Positions 10,690 through 23,170 of a stretch of DNA of 64,000 nt are shown piece after piece. How positions within the stretch are numbered: the first letter of the stretch is position 1; every line of letters starts with the position of its first letter. The stretch is from positions 328,821 through 392,820 of the forward strand of contig MNCI01004170.1 in the NCBI GenBank assembly GCA_015680685.1. Direction: 5' to 3'. A program made the translations under genes and the position numbers. The DNA comes from Gnetum montanum. Lineage: Eukaryota; Streptophyta; Gnetopsida; Gnetales; Gnetaceae. Below the pieces are notes generated by a model that was not told the origin of the DNA, searched no databases, and saw only the letters and a program-made list of their open reading frames with translations.

Positions 10690-13190
10690 TCAAGAGCAAT
10701 ATCTTTGCGTGTAAACCTTTGGAGGCTAGTCTCCAACCTATGAGAAATCTATTCTTCACTCATGTTGGCCTAATTAATATCTCCTAAATCCATAGCTACC
10801 AAGATTTTTCCCTTTTCCATATCTGTCCACTTAGGAGTAGCATAGGAAAAGGTATCCATGGAAGTTTCTCTAGATGTATTAGTGATCTAGGAAGCAGGAG
10901 AATCAACGACTACAAACTCATTAAACTTGCTAAATATATATCTTCTCCACCTATGCCCTATACAAACAAGTTGTATGTATGTCATGTCATAGCCTCCTCA
11001 TGCCATGAATTCATGTAATTTTCCTTTTCCATTTTGTATAGTATCTTATGAGCTTTCTTTTTCTTTCCCCATTCTAGTACCTAGGCACAATAATCTCGTC
11101 ACAATTTTGTCTTGTGGACCATCATCTCTAACCTAATCTCTTTTTGTACGTTGCCCTGGCCAGGGCAACTTTTCCTTGCATGACATTCCAATAGTGGGAC
11201 TAGTTAATCTTCTTCATGTGCAAGGAATCCTTGTTTGTCACATGAGCCTCTATTAACTACTTATGATCTCTAAGGCTTCTATTTTCATTTAATAGCTCCT
11301 TAACTTGCTTTTCTAGTATCATGACCTATTCTCATAAGAACTCATTGGAATGTTGGGACTTCCAAAATGTTTTTTTGCACATGATGCAACACATTTGGTA
11401 GTTCCTTCATATAATTTCTTTGGAATGTTTTCCACATCAGGCGGTATCTTAGGAAACTCATCAAATTCAAATTCTGATGTAGGATTCCATCTAACCTTGG
11501 ACACTGTCACAACCAAAAATCAAAAATAGTCAAAAATGTTTACCAATTATTAAAACTACAAAAACATAAAACCATAAAAATGGAGACACAAAATATGAAA
11601 AATTAAAAGTGAAAAATAAAAATATTTCAATTTTTCTTACCAACATTAGGAGATAACTACTATAGCCTATCAATAATATCATCCATCATTCCCTTCATAA
11701 ATTCCATCTTGTCTAGTGCCTTCATCTAAGGTTTTGAGCAAAATGTGGATGTTTCTAGAAGACTTTCACATCTTGCAATAATCATAACCACCAACATCAT
11801 TTACAAAAAAATACAAAAATATATATAATAAAATAAATAACACCAAATTTTACTAGGAGGATCATGTAATAAGTCCATCGAAGGGTTTCCTTCTGAAGAT
11901 AAATCACCTAAGATGGAATCTTAGACATCTTGTGCTTCCTTAGATGCTCTTTCCTCTTCTTGTTGGCATTGTTGTTCCTTCTTTATAGTAGCACTGGTAG
12001 CCAATTCATGTTTCTTCCCTACAACCAAATCAAAGCCAAAAAAAAAAAAAAAGTAAAACTAGTAAGCACCATAATCAACAAAGTAAAACTAGAAACAATA
12101 CAAAAAATAATATCAAAAAATTAAATTAATTAAAAAATAGATAAATATCATCCACAACTTGAGTAACCTTGTTAAGCCTAATTGACAATTTCCTAGGTGT
12201 CAACTGGCTAGGAAGAGTGACATTTTTCTCAACTCATGGCCTTTTCATCTTTTCTCTAGCAACACCATATGCTTCGATGCATGATCTTTTTGCTCTTTCT
12301 ACCTTTCCATGCATAGCACGGGGCTCTATCCCCATGTTGTTAATAACCATGTACACTACTAACATTCTTAGTAATAACAGATAGTGATTCACCTACAACT
12401 TTCATGGGTGGGCCTTGGGCAAGCATTAAATTAGCAATATACTTAGCCCAAGGCTTGGAAAGTTGGGAAAAATCTCATCCTATCCACTTTTCATCTTTCT
12501 AGATTACCAAAACTTAACAAAACTTCTTAGATATGCACCAAATAATGTGAAATGCATATGATATATTGAATCAAGGCTCTTACAAAGTTTTTCCATTTCA
12601 CCCCTAAGCTAGCAACCAAAAAAGTACCTAAATCAAACCTAGTATTACTAGTTAAAATATTTTTCATGGCCCAAGTTTATTGAGCTTTTATAGTTTTCTT
12701 TTGCAACAGTACCATGGGAAAGACACTAGAGTGGAAAATAGGATATGACTCATTTTCCTCTTCAACATCATACCTATTAAAAGATAACACTACACCACGA
12801 GGTGATTTGAGCCAAGCTTCCATATCCTCTTTATGACTAACATCTTTTCTTTCTCTAATGACCACCTTGACATCACTAGTAGGTACACTAAAAAGATCAT
12901 TAAACATTTGCTTAGTAATGCTCAAAAAATTAGGAAAACCATGGACACAAGTAAAAAACTTGATGAATCTCTTATCAAAAGAGTCAATCATGTTCAACAT
13001 CTCAGCTTGTGACATTGATGGACTAGGGAACATGATTAAGTCAAATAAACCTACATTGGCAATCCTTTATTGGATGTACTCAGGAGCTTTGTTTGCCAAC
13101 CATTCTTGCACTTCATCTACCTCATCCCATTTAAGGAGAATCCTCCTTTCATTATAGCCAAAAGCAAGTACAGTCATTGTAGAATCATGC
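10690..13190 (-). pseudogene. Antisense ORF inside element A, decayed
   Basis: Reading the minus strand from about 13190 leftward gives a near-continuous protein broken by stops and frameshifts. The best piece is 13033-12677, with FDKRFIKFFTCVHGFPNF, LFSVPTSDVKVVIRERKD and GVVLSFNRYDVEEENES, continuing past a stop into TWAMKNILTSNTRFDLGTFL. Farther on come EFDEFPKIPPDVENIPKKLY (11516-11319) and a coiled-coil-like stretch with LEKQVKELLNENRSLRD (near 11320-11260). Several Tat-lineage elements (Grande, RIRE2, Huck) are known to carry an antisense ORF of this general kind, usually outside gag-pol. Placement between protease and pol is unusual. The function of such ORFs is unknown. Confidence 0.5.
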
Positions 13191-14339
13191 ACAAAATCTA
13201 TAACACAGAACATAGTTTGCATATTAGCCCATTTAAGCTATAAATAACTAATGTAGTATATAGTGAGCCATAAAATCATAAAAACTAAAAATTTGAAAAA
13301 TTTAAAACCATGAAAAGTTAAAATGTTAGTAAAATTTAAACAATTTTCATTTACAAAGCTTAGGCAAAGCTACAATCTTGGATTGAACCTATGTACAGGC
13401 TCCTAAATCTTGGAGGGTCCAAAATTCATATGTGCATTTGGTGGCCATACACCTTTGGTATGTGTGAGAATATCACATTTGATATCTTGCAAACTCTGCA
13501 CTGAGTTGGTTGAGCACTTGCACTCTTATGACTTCACCTTGCCTAAATTCTTCCAAGGCTATATGGGCTACAAATAAGGTTTTGTCATTTGATACCAATC
13601 CTCTACAATGCACCTTATACCTCCAAAATCAAAACATGGAAATAGTCCAGTTAACAACCTTAGAATCAAAACAAACAAACAAATGTTCAGTCTATGATCC
13701 AACATCAAGGTGTTTTCATCATTATATTCCAAATACATTGACATTTCCTTGATGTGCAATAACTGTTGAACCCCTACGGAGTACAAGCTCCTATATTTCT
13801 CTATCTCTATCTAGATTTTAGGATAATAAATTATGTACTACAAGATGTAATTAGAGGACCCTACCATAAGAGTCTCTATAATTACAATCATAATGTCCAT
13901 AGCCAAGTGTAACCACATTATCACAATGCAGTGCTACAATAGGTATAATAGAAAATCTTTAGCACCAGGACTAAATGATGCTTGGGTACATTGGTTAATT
14001 GTCATATTGGGAATTAAACTATTTTGAGTCGCTATCCTCTTATAACATAGAATGCCCACCAACTCCACAATGATCAAGATGGGTTTTAGTAGAGCCTTGC
14101 ACGTAGCCAAAATATATGGCCATTAGATCTTGAAATATTAAAAAATTGAAAAATTAACAAAGACAGGAAAAAATAACCTTAACAGTGGCAATGTTGGCAT
14201 GAAAACATAAAAAATAAAAATATAAAAATATAACCAAGTCCATCAATGCAATTCCCATTACACTGCACATCGAAATTTAGCCTCTACATTGTTCAATTAA
14301 CCTACAAAAATCCAAATTTAACATCTTAATAGGAACTTA

Positions 14340-15580
14340 ATATAGAAAAAATCTAGTTTGAAATTTTCATAGTTATCTGACATGAAAACAAACTAGTCTA
14401 GCATTGTAAAATCTAGTTTGACATTTTTTCAAATAGTTCTCATATATGGCATCAAAACAAGCATTTCTCCAAATAGTTGACATAAAACTAGGTTTTTCAC
14501 AAGACAGGATGCCAAAATTGACTGCGTTGGGCCTAGTGGGGAATAAGAAATCTAGCCTAGAATGTGGAAAAGACCCAAAAAATGCAAAACACTTAGAATG
14601 TGGAAAGAATGAAGCAAAAAACATAAGGTTTCTTGGCCCTAGAAGCCCACACACTAACATTCATCCCTAGGAAAAAAATCCCAAAGTCCCTGATACACTT
14701 CTCTACCAATTTAGGAAGTGGCATACACTATCCTTTCAGACCCTAGGTACTTACATGCTAGCCATGAGACTAGAAAAATCCACAATTCCCAAATACAAGC
14801 CCAAACACTTAGACACTGTCCATACTAGCTAGAAAAAAAAAATAAAAACCAAAAGCTCTCTAACCAAGCTAAAAATTGATCAACATAGGATCACAAGGTT
14901 GGAAAAAATCTCTATTTTTTAAAAAAATTATTTTAGAACACAAATGAAGAGAACATGGCTAGAAAAATCTAAATTCATCAACAATGCCACCCTTATATGT
15001 GCAGGAAAATCCTAATTTTTACTAGATTTAGACTAGAAAAAACCATGGTTTGCAATTCACTGACTAGGAAAAAGCCCATAAAAAACCCTAAAAAATCTAA
15101 TCATGGTCTAGGATCCTTTGTCAATGTACCTAACCTTCCTATGAACCTAATACATTGACAATATATAGTTAAATCCTCACCAACGTTGCTAGTTTAGGCA
15201 TGGAAATACTATGAAACTACAAAGAATAAAGCCATAATGTTGTACACAAGGTTGAGAAAGAAAAAAACTCAAATCTTTGCAATAAAAAATCAAAAAAATC
15301 TAATTCCACTTTTATGATGGTTGAAAGACCTTCAACCATAATTATTTGTAGTCAAAACTTGAAAATCTCATTACACGTGGGCTAGAGAAACCCTCAAAAT
15401 TTCACCAAAATAAGAAAAAATAAGACATCAATGTTGCACATGTGCATGGAAAAAAACCAAAATCCTTGTCAAAAAATGCCAAAAATCCCAAATCTCATCC
15501 CCATGATAATTGAAAAGCCTAAATCCTAGATTTGATATAGTTGGATACAAGAATATCAACCAAAACGAGCCTATGAATGG
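14340..15580. repeat. Degenerate minisatellite-like block, GCTAGAAAAATCC motif
   Basis: Variants of GCTAGAAAAATCCAAAT recur irregularly (for example near 14770, 14835, 14955 and 15040), separated by 60-150 bp of related AT-rich sequence. No protein is recognisable. The block looks like an old tandem repeat inside the element A spacer. Confidence 0.4.
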
Positions 15581-15879
15581 GAAAATGTTTTCATAGTTTT
15601 ATCAAAAACAAGAAAAATGTTGAGAAAATTGGTACTTGGTAGTCATCAATGAGGATCCTCCTTTTATAGATGGATCCAAAAGCCTTGAAATGATCTGTAC
15701 GACCTTCTTTGCCTCTTCCAATCTTAGGTTTTGGCTTGTCTTCCCCTTCACCATGATTGTTAGATTTAGATAGTTCCATCTCTAACTGATGTAAAGAGAA
15801 GCTCAAAATCCTTGGGTTTGCTCCCATACATTGAGCACATGAGGTAGGAAAGGGCCATATTAGCTACTGCACACTATGA

Positions 15880-16870
15880 GGATTGGTTTATTATCTCCCA
15901 TCTAGCCTCTACATGTTGTACCAAGGAAATTTAGGAGTGAAATCAAGTTCACATGCTAGGGATTTGGGTTATAATCCCAGTTCCAACACTCACATGTTGT
16001 ATATATTTGCCAAATATGCCAAGAATTGTCATTAATATGCTAGGAAAGGAAAATAGAAGGGGAAATTAATTCATACACTATGAATTGACAAAGATTTTGG
16101 GTTTGCAAGCTTCCACATGCTATACTTGGAAAATTAAGAGGAAAATTAGCTTCCAAAGCTAGGGTTTGGTGTAAAAATCCTCTCATAGGTGTCCATACAC
16201 TAGCTATGACATATCTTTTACACCAAGAAATGTCCTTCACAAGTTGTGCTTGGGAAATTAGCTTGGAAATAAGCTTTACACACTAGTTTTTATTGAAAAA
16301 TTTGACTTTCCTAGCCCAAATGCTACAATCATGAGTAATTTTGGTGATGAGTGGATCTCACAAGGCATGGGAAAAAACATAAAAAATTTCACACACAATC
16401 CTACATGCTAGGTAGAGAAAATAGAGGAGAAATTTGAGTTTATATGTTGTGTTTTGACTAAGATTTTGGATTTCAAGCATAATACACTACCAAGGAAATC
16501 AAATTTCATCATTTGTAGGCCCCATAAGACCACAAGCTAAAATACCTTATGTTCTATACATTAAGGATGGGAAATTAGTTGGGGAATTAACTTCATACAT
16601 TCACAATTTAATTTCCCTTTTCCTACATGCTTCCCATTTAGTCACATAAATTGCCTAGTGGGTTCCATAGAGCCCAAGAAAAATCATCAAAAGTTTCAAT
16701 CACCGTGGGTGGAAAATTGATAATGAAATTAATTATCATACACTATCAAATATGGTTTTAGCTTATGCACTGTTAAAATATGTCTCATGTGTTGGGAATC
16801 CATCCTAAAGTGCCCACACACTCAAAATTTAAGCTCAATATGCTATGGATATATCACATGGTGTCCACAC
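15880..16870. repeat. Degenerate repeat block, CATGCTAGG...GGAAATTA motif
   Basis: Words such as CATGCTAGG, GGAAATTAGCTT, TTCATACACTAT and GATTTTGG recur in the same order several times at roughly 100-bp spacing (near 15940, 16035, 16115, 16250, 16410, 16560). This is consistent with an old tandem repeat. Unit length and copy number need a self-alignment. Confidence 0.4.
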
Positions 16871-17039
16871 ATTGTGGAAATAGTATCCACATTTTAGAAA
16901 TCATTCTTTTGTATTTTTAACTATTTTTTCATAAAATCACATTATTCTTGCTTTTTATGGCTTATTTTCATTATATTTTTGTTTATTTTACTCACAAAAT
17001 GATCAAAAATTAAATAATATTATTTAATATCATTTTTAA

Positions 17040-17492
17040 CTTCATTTAAGGCCATTTCACCTTATTTCACATCACTTTGACATCATTTGATGTCATTTGA
17101 CATCATTTAACATCATTTTGACATTATTTGATGTCATTTGAAATCATTTTACCTCATTTGGTTATCATTTGACATCGTTTAGACCTTATTTGACTTTTTT
17201 TTACATCATCTTGCATTATTTTGACATCATTTGACCCTTTTTTAACTTTATTATGCATTATTCTATATCATTTAGCCCTTGTTCTATCTTGTTGTACTTT
17301 AATCTACCTGGTTTAATCTTAGTTTACCTTGTTATGACTGCAATTTACCTTTTTTTTTATTTTGTCTTGTTTTGTTTTAACTTTATATTACTTAATTATG
17401 TCTCATTATTACATTATTTTTGCATCATTTTAAACTTATTTTAACAAAATATCATGTAGGTGCCACTTAATGTGTTCTTGTTTATATGCAAG
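17040..17492 (+). promoter_or_regulatory. TTTGAC-rich tract with conserved AG junction (candidate 3' splice site)
   Basis: From 17040 the sequence repeats ATTTGACATCATTTGA-like words for over 200 bp and stays T-rich to 17458. Two AGs follow at 17458-17459 and 17491-17492, bracketing TGCCACTTAATGTGTTCTTG. The same tract and bracketed word occur in element C (51960-52511) and on the minus strand at the right end (63860-63549). The pol linker begins just downstream in all three. Confidence 0.5.
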
Positions 17493-17848
17493 ATCGACCT
17501 ATAGAGACATGGAAACAATTTGACATATCTTTGAGCTTGAATGGACCCTATGGTGATGTTGAATGATCAATTAACCTCGAATACCTAGATCTTCAACTTG
17601 GAAGTCTCTTTGACTACATAGCTTCAATAGAGAAGTCCCTAGAATGACCTAATTACATAGTTAAGACCCTTGAATTAGAGATTAGAGACATCATGGAAGA
17701 TTCTCTAGTTGAAGTCCTTGTTACAACTTATGGTGGTAAAGAGAAAACATTGAAATTAAGTTCCTTATTAGACCTCTAAATGGCCCAAGACATCATTAAG
17801 GCTCTCCAAGATAACATTAAGGTTTTTTCATGGTCATATGAACATATG
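17493..17848 (+). pseudogene. pol: Start of pol (protease-RT linker) of element A, split by element B
   Basis: The frame reads DSLVEVLVTTYGGKEKTLKL, then a stop, then QDIIKALQDNIKVFSWSYEHM up to 17848. This matches the conserved region just before RT in Tat-type pol, where an FAWSYEDMPGLDP-like word is usual. The reading is cut after EHM by the left LTR end of element B and resumes at 30325 with LDP. Several stops precede it. Confidence 0.75.
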
Positions 17849-18601
17849 TGACGAGAGCCAGGAAAAATTTGGTGCTGGATACCTTTAAAATTTATTTTTT
17901 CCCTTGTTCTAGAGATTGTCACCTCGTCTGTGACTGACCTACAAGTTGTATCCCATGGAGGAATAGTTAAAAAGTCAAAAAAAAAATCATCAAGACAATA
18001 AATGGTTAGAATTGAATCCAATTAAATTTCACACTTATGCCTCTCACTCATAAGTAAAATTATAAACTTTTATTCTAACTTCTAATCACAAATTCAAGAA
18101 TAAAGATTTATAATTAAATCAAATTGAAATTATAAATAATCATTGAAGATCACAAAGGAGACTTGTCTAAATTGCAATTCTGCCTTGCTGTCTCCACAAT
18201 GTAGTAATTTTGATGATGAATTACAAGAATTGCCACAAGGCTCAACAAATCTTCAACAAAAATCTTAAGAATAATTAATTCCAATTTGATGTAAAATTCA
18301 TTAGTATCAACTCCTCCTCTCTTGTTTTCTAAAATGAATTTTCTTTCAATGTGTATGCATAATGGATTCCTTCCCTTATAAAATGTGGGGTGTATTATTC
18401 ATACCCCACAATGTTTCAAAAATAAATTAATTAAAATTGGATTGATAAAGTGCCAATCCATAATAATAGGGGTAGTCCGAAGTTGGACATTCAAATGTCT
18501 TAATTTAACATGGAAGCCACATCTTCGGCTACACGATGCTTTCATGTAGGCATTGTGCTTTCTTGGATATTCCACAGAAAAAGGACCAGCTGGCCTTGCT
18601 G

Positions 18602-19070
18602 TTAAAATCTGCCCAAAATATTGAGTGGGTCATCGTCTAATGGTGTTGGTGGGAAGATAAGTGCTACCGACGCTACCGCTATTAGTTGTAAAATGTCAAA
18701 GATCACATGGCATGACACCTCATAGATGTACAAATACAACACATACTTCCTATAATAATCTCTAACGGAGAAGATGAGTCTGAACAATGTTTCCTCTACA
18801 ATGATAAGATATATCACTCCAAAGTGAAAATACCACCAAAATTCCCTTGTATAAATTTTTGTTTCAATGAAGATCATGGCTAGCACAGTAAACCAAGTAG
18901 CGCTCTGAACCACCAAAGTAACAATCTCGAAGGGGACGAGAGACTTAGTAGAAGTAGTGGTATTGAGGTTCATGATAGAGATACCAAACATGCCTTAGAA
19001 AATCAGCAAGGTTACATTGACAACGGCAAGGAGACTAAGCAAGTAGCTGTAATAATGCGGGTGCTCCATG
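18602..19070 (-). pseudogene. ABCC1/2-like (MRP) transporter fragment in the left LTR of B
   Basis: The minus strand encodes a piece resembling the N-terminal membrane region and following loop of plant vacuolar ABCC1/ABCC2 multidrug-resistance transporters. Recognisable words in order are FGISIMNL, LVPFEIVTLVVQS, ETKIYTREFWWYFHFGVIY, FSVRDYYRKYVLYLYIYEVS and the C-terminal FPPTPLDDDP. Hydrophobic segments alternate with short charged loops as in TMD0. Only this small region of a ~1600-residue family is present, with one stop and no nucleotide-binding domain. The same fragment is in the right LTR, so it was captured before the element last moved. Confidence 0.7.
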
Positions 19071-19264
19071 AGAAAATGCTTTGCTGAGAAAAGCACAAAA
19101 GGCAGATCCGGTAGCACATGAGTTCCAGAGGAATATCATGTGATAGAGCTATCACCAGAGTCTCCACAACACAGGGCATGTACGCATTGAAGGTGCTGCT
19201 TTCAATCTACAACTAAGCCCTCTCCTGCCATGGCCGGAAATACCACTACAACACCATCTCTATG

Positions 19265-19934
19265 AGGCAAATTCTCAAACACCTTCATTGCATGTTATGG
19301 ATTATGACACTTTATATAAAAGTCAATAAGTGAAGTGGCCACAAATGCATCAGATTCATTTTGTAGTTTCATAACTAATACATGCAATTGCATTCCAAGT
19401 TGTCTTGCCATCTGGGAAGCACATGCCTTTAGTGCAGTTACAAGTGTGAATGCATTTGGAGTCATGCTTGATGATACCATATCACTGAATAATTGCAATG
19501 CCATCTCATACTCTACATTCTGCACATATCCTCAATTAGCTTGAAATCATAGCATTCCAAGAAACAATGTTCCTATGAACCATATTGTCAAACACCTACC
19601 AAACATAAGACATCTGGCCACACTTGGAAAGCACATCAAGAAGATCACTACAACAAAACACATTGTTTTCAAATCCTAACTTCATAACAAGGCCATGAAT
19701 CTACCTACACACAGACAAAGCCATGTCCCCAATCCCTGGACAGGCTTTCAAAATAGCACCAAACGTGAATTCATTAATTTTAATTCCTTCACTATGCATT
19801 GCTAAGAAAACTTCCCATGATTTCTTAGTGTGGTCATTCTGGATATACACAAAAACCATTGTGGTCCAACTAATAGCATTCTTGTCCTTCATTTTGTCAA
19901 ATGTCACATCTTCACTCCTATAAGATGTAGACAA
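19265..19934 (-). pseudogene. PPR gene fragment in the left LTR of B
   Basis: The minus strand holds pieces of a plant pentatricopeptide-repeat protein of the PLS class, which bind organellar RNA. From the right: TFDKMKDKNAISWTTMV, WEVFLAMHSEGIKINEFTFG, AILKACPGIGDMA; then after a decayed gap ALQLFSDMVSSSMTPNAFTL, ALKACASQMARQLGMQLH and SDAFVATSLIDFYIKC. These are classical repeat signatures. Frameshifts and stops separate the pieces. The matching stretch in the right LTR fills part of the gap (VFDNM-type repeat words). It is not a functional gene. Confidence 0.8.
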
Positions 19935-20195
19935 ATTGTAGGAATGCTCTAGGTTGCCCTAATTCTAAATATAATGTTTATATAATATCATTATATAGAA
20001 TGCATATATATAATATAATTATATATAATATTTATATAAGATATTAATTAAACTAAAATACAATAAACTAAAAATAATCAAAATAACTAAAATAAACATT
20101 AATTAAAGACTAGTTACATGATTAACAATATGTAATTAATTAAAATGTATCCTTTTATCAAAGGTATTTAATTCACCCAATTTTAAGATTCAACA

Positions 20196-20212
20196 CAACC
20201 CCCAACTAGCCT
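20196..20212 (-). other. Polypurine tract of element B
   Basis: On the minus strand AAGGCTAGTTGGGGGTTG precedes the proposed LTR start TGTTGAATC. This G-rich tract primes plus-strand DNA synthesis. The call fixes the inner edge of the 3' LTR and depends on it. Confidence 0.55.
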
Positions 20213-21961
20213 TTGGCTAGTGCTTGGTCATAAAGGCGAAAATGAAACATTAATAGATACATAAAATTATTTATTCCAAAATATATATTTTCAGTTAACA
20301 TAAAAAGTAAAATTTTCCATTAACCAAATGTTTATTTACTAATTATTTATTAAGTATGTATATATGATTATTCATATTTTGATGATAAATTCTTATTCAT
20401 GGATATGAGTCCACATATAACTTGGTTAGGAAAGCCCTACGTAGGATTGCTTAAGCATAACGTCACCTCACAAGGTTTGCTTCATTAAGTGTAAGAATGT
20501 CTTATAACCTCAAGGTTTAAACCTCTCTTATGATTTAAGGGTCCGAGATGCATTACTTACATCTAACTCATTCCCTAATTTGTTTTTGGCTTAGCTTCCA
20601 ATTTGGTTATACCCTACTATCATATCCTTTATTACTTGGTTATCTACCCACCCCCCCCCCCCCCCCCCCCCAGCTAAGGTATGTAACATACTTAGGTTAA
20701 TTAGCAAAGATAAATTATTAAAAGGAAACATGATCAAAGGATATACCAAAAGCAAGAATTGCCCTGGGTTTTATATATCCAGACTAAGAGGGAACCAAAG
20801 GCAATGGGTAAATAAGTGTTAGTATCCATCATTTGGCACCATAGTAGGGATCTCAACCACTGATACCTATAGAATACATGATGGAAAATACAAAGAAAAC
20901 CCATGCACAAAAGCACCATTAGTCAAAAGAGATGAGCATGCAAAAGATAAATGGGATCATAACTCAACAAAAATGAAAAAGAGTAATATCAACAATGAAA
21001 AATGAGGTAAAAACAAAAAGGAGAAAACAAAAACAAAGAAAAAAAATAGTCTAAAAAGGACAAAGTAACATAAGCAAAATCACTAAATAACAAAGTAAAA
21101 GGAATGATTAGAAGTGAAGATGTCCATTAACATACCAATTTTGGATGAGTGACTCTTTCATTACCAGTGTTATACCCCAGTTCTAAGGTAGTGGCACTGA
21201 GGTAGATTGATAATTGATGCCTAACCCTTAAACACTCTGCTTATAGAAGGGGGTTCTTATGGGATGCTTGAAATTGTGAGCTTGGAGCATCACCCCAACT
21301 ATAAGGTTCTTGTGGGAGTGGGGCTCAACTCATGATTAAAGGTTCTTGTGGGGTTATTTTTTTTATTTTTTTTCTTTTTTTTAATTATTTTTTGCATTGT
21401 GTCTTATCTTTTTGCTCTTTTTCTTCATCATTTCTATTTCTTCTTCTTCTTCTTTTTTTCTTTGGCAAGAAATTCAATATCTGACCAGCTTCAATCATGA
21501 GGTCCTTATGGGAGCCAATGTCATTTTATAAGGGCTACTCACCTAGCTTAATATAGATAGATGCCTATTACTACCAAAGAAACAAAGTCCAATATAACTC
21601 ACCCTTTCCACCTTAGTGACTCATCCAAGCAAGTATTTAATAGAAACCAAACACCAATAAACATTACCTGAAACTAAGCTATGTGGTCACCTTAACTTAT
21701 GAACAATATACTTAAAGAATATTGTTTTAAAAATAATGAAATTTATTATGTGTAAGACACTTATTAGTCTAAGACTCACCCTTAGTTGGATTTTGGATTT
21801 AAACCTACCTATTTCAAGGTAGGAAGAGTTGTCCTTCTCCCTTGCATTCTAAACATGATGCTACTGAATTCTTTATAGTCCCAACCCACAATAGAATGTC
21901 CCATTTACCTCTACATTTTTCAAGGTAAAATTTGTAGATTGAATATAATTCTTTTATTAAT
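20213..21961 (-). other. 3' untranslated region of element B
   Basis: About 1.7 kb between the integrase stop and the polypurine tract. It holds a 21-bp poly-C run (20651-20671), a pyrimidine/T-rich tract with TTC units (21358-21462), and no ORF of length. Athila elements often carry an envelope-like ORF here; none is visible. Confidence 0.6.
20651..20671. repeat. Poly-C run
   Basis: Twenty-one consecutive C residues, directly visible. Length is unreliable in most sequencing chemistries. Confidence 0.9.
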
Positions 21962-23170
21962 TTATTCAATGATGAAAGAATATGGTTTAGGGGTATATTT
22001 AAGAGCTAAGACTTTTAATGAATGGTTTTCATGTAATTCATTTGTAGTGGGATAAGTTGGATCAGTTAGCTCTATTAATTCATCTTCTCCAGGTTCCTCA
22101 ATGTGGTGTTGATGATATAACTTAAGTCTTTGACCATTGACTAGGAACACTGTTGAGGAATCATCAATAGGTGATATGAGGACACTTCCATTATCATGGG
22201 GTTGAATAACTAAATAAGGGTCTTCCCACCTAGTTGTTAATTTTCCTAGAAATTTAGGTAGTCTCAAATTGTAAAGTAAAACTTTATCACCTATGAAGAA
22301 TTACTTTTTAAAGATACTCTTATCATGTAATGTTTTCATTTGTCTTTTTACAATTCTTTGCTTGTTCAGAGCATGTAACCTCATTTCGTCAAGTTCATGA
22401 AGTTGATTAATTCTAGAGGCTTGGTTCATGTCTTCATCAAAATTAAGCTATTGGGCTAATCGTAAAGATTGATATTTCAATTCAGCTGCTAATAAACATA
22501 ACTTACCATAAACTAGTTGATAAGGTGAATATCCTAAACTTGGTTTATAAGTAATTCTATAAGCCAAAAGTGCATGTTGTAATTTTTTAGACTAATCCTT
22601 CCCTTTAGTACATACATTTTTTGTTAAGATATTTAAAATAATTCTTTTAGTATTTTCTACTTGGCCATTTGTTTGTGGATAATAGGCAGTAGCTATCTGA
22701 TGCTGGATACCACAAGACTTAAGGAATTTTTTCATGATTTTATTAACAAAATGGGTTTCTCAATCACTAATGATTGCCCATGGAGTTCCAAAGCATGTTA
22801 AAATATTTTCCCTAAGAAATGCTACAACTACCTTTACATCATTTGTTGGGGTGGCTTTTGCTTTTACCCATTTAGTAACATAGTCAATACAAACCAAAAT
22901 GTATTGACATCCATTAGATGGTGGAAATGGGCTTAAAAAGTCTATACTCCACACATCAAATGGTTCTTTTATTAAAATTGGTTTAAGGGGCATTTCATGT
23001 CTTTTTGTTATGGCTCCAATTCATTGACATTTATCACACTCTTGTACATACTTATGTGCATCTTTAAAAATGGAGGGCCAATAAAATCCACTTTGAAGAA
23101 TTTCGATAGCAGTATGTTTTCTATCAAAATGACCTGCTCCTAAATTATTATGGCACATTTGTAGAATTTC
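21962..23170 (-). pseudogene. int: Integrase of element B
   Basis: Integrase inserts the cDNA copy into the genome. In minus-strand order the zinc-binding HHCC domain shows GHFDRKHT and ECDKCQ (about 23150-23020). The catalytic core has WSIDFLSPF and YVTKW (22993-22860), then IISD followed by a TGA stop at 22757-22759. NGQVEN near 22660 holds the expected Glu. The C-terminal part (22267-21962) has RLPKFLGKLTTRWEDPY and FLVNGQRLKLYH. All three acidic residues can be found, but in-frame stops break the protein. The stop after IISD is consistent with a C-to-T change in an Arg codon. Confidence 0.85.

Larger units (their letters stand above)
9841..17492 (+). other. Long protease-to-pol spacer of element A
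   Basis: Canonical gypsy elements run from protease almost directly into RT; here about 7.5 kb separate them. The spacer holds, in order, A-rich DNA, a decayed minus-strand ORF (10690-13190), two blocks of degenerate short repeats, and a TTTGAC-rich tract ending in AG. The same gross plan, with different filling, is seen in element C (47530-52511). It may be a giant intron like the small one between protease and RT in Ogre elements, or accumulated insertions. Confidence 0.55.
17849..20195 (-). repeat. 3' LTR of element B (left copy)
   Basis: The left edge is TGACGAG at 17849 and aligns with TGATGAG at 28124. The right edge is taken at ...TTCAACA (20195), because the minus strand there reads a G-rich polypurine tract and then TGTTGAATC. 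The minus-strand core promoter may be near 18375, where ACATTTTATAAGGG is read; the right LTR has ACAATTTATAAGGG. The LTR is unusually rich in host-derived sequence (see the ABCC and PPR entries). Confidence 0.8.

Noticed and set aside
17040-17300. CRISPR-like regularly spaced repeat
   Set aside because: ATTTGACATC words are short, irregular and without distinct spacers, and the context is a plant retrotransposon.
18602-19934. A real host PPR or ABCC transporter gene
   Set aside because: Only small pieces are present, with stops and frameshifts, and the whole arrangement is duplicated in the other LTR of element B.
20213-21961. Envelope-like ORF of an Athila element
   Set aside because: No frame longer than about 60 codons and no signal peptide or membrane pattern were seen on the minus strand.
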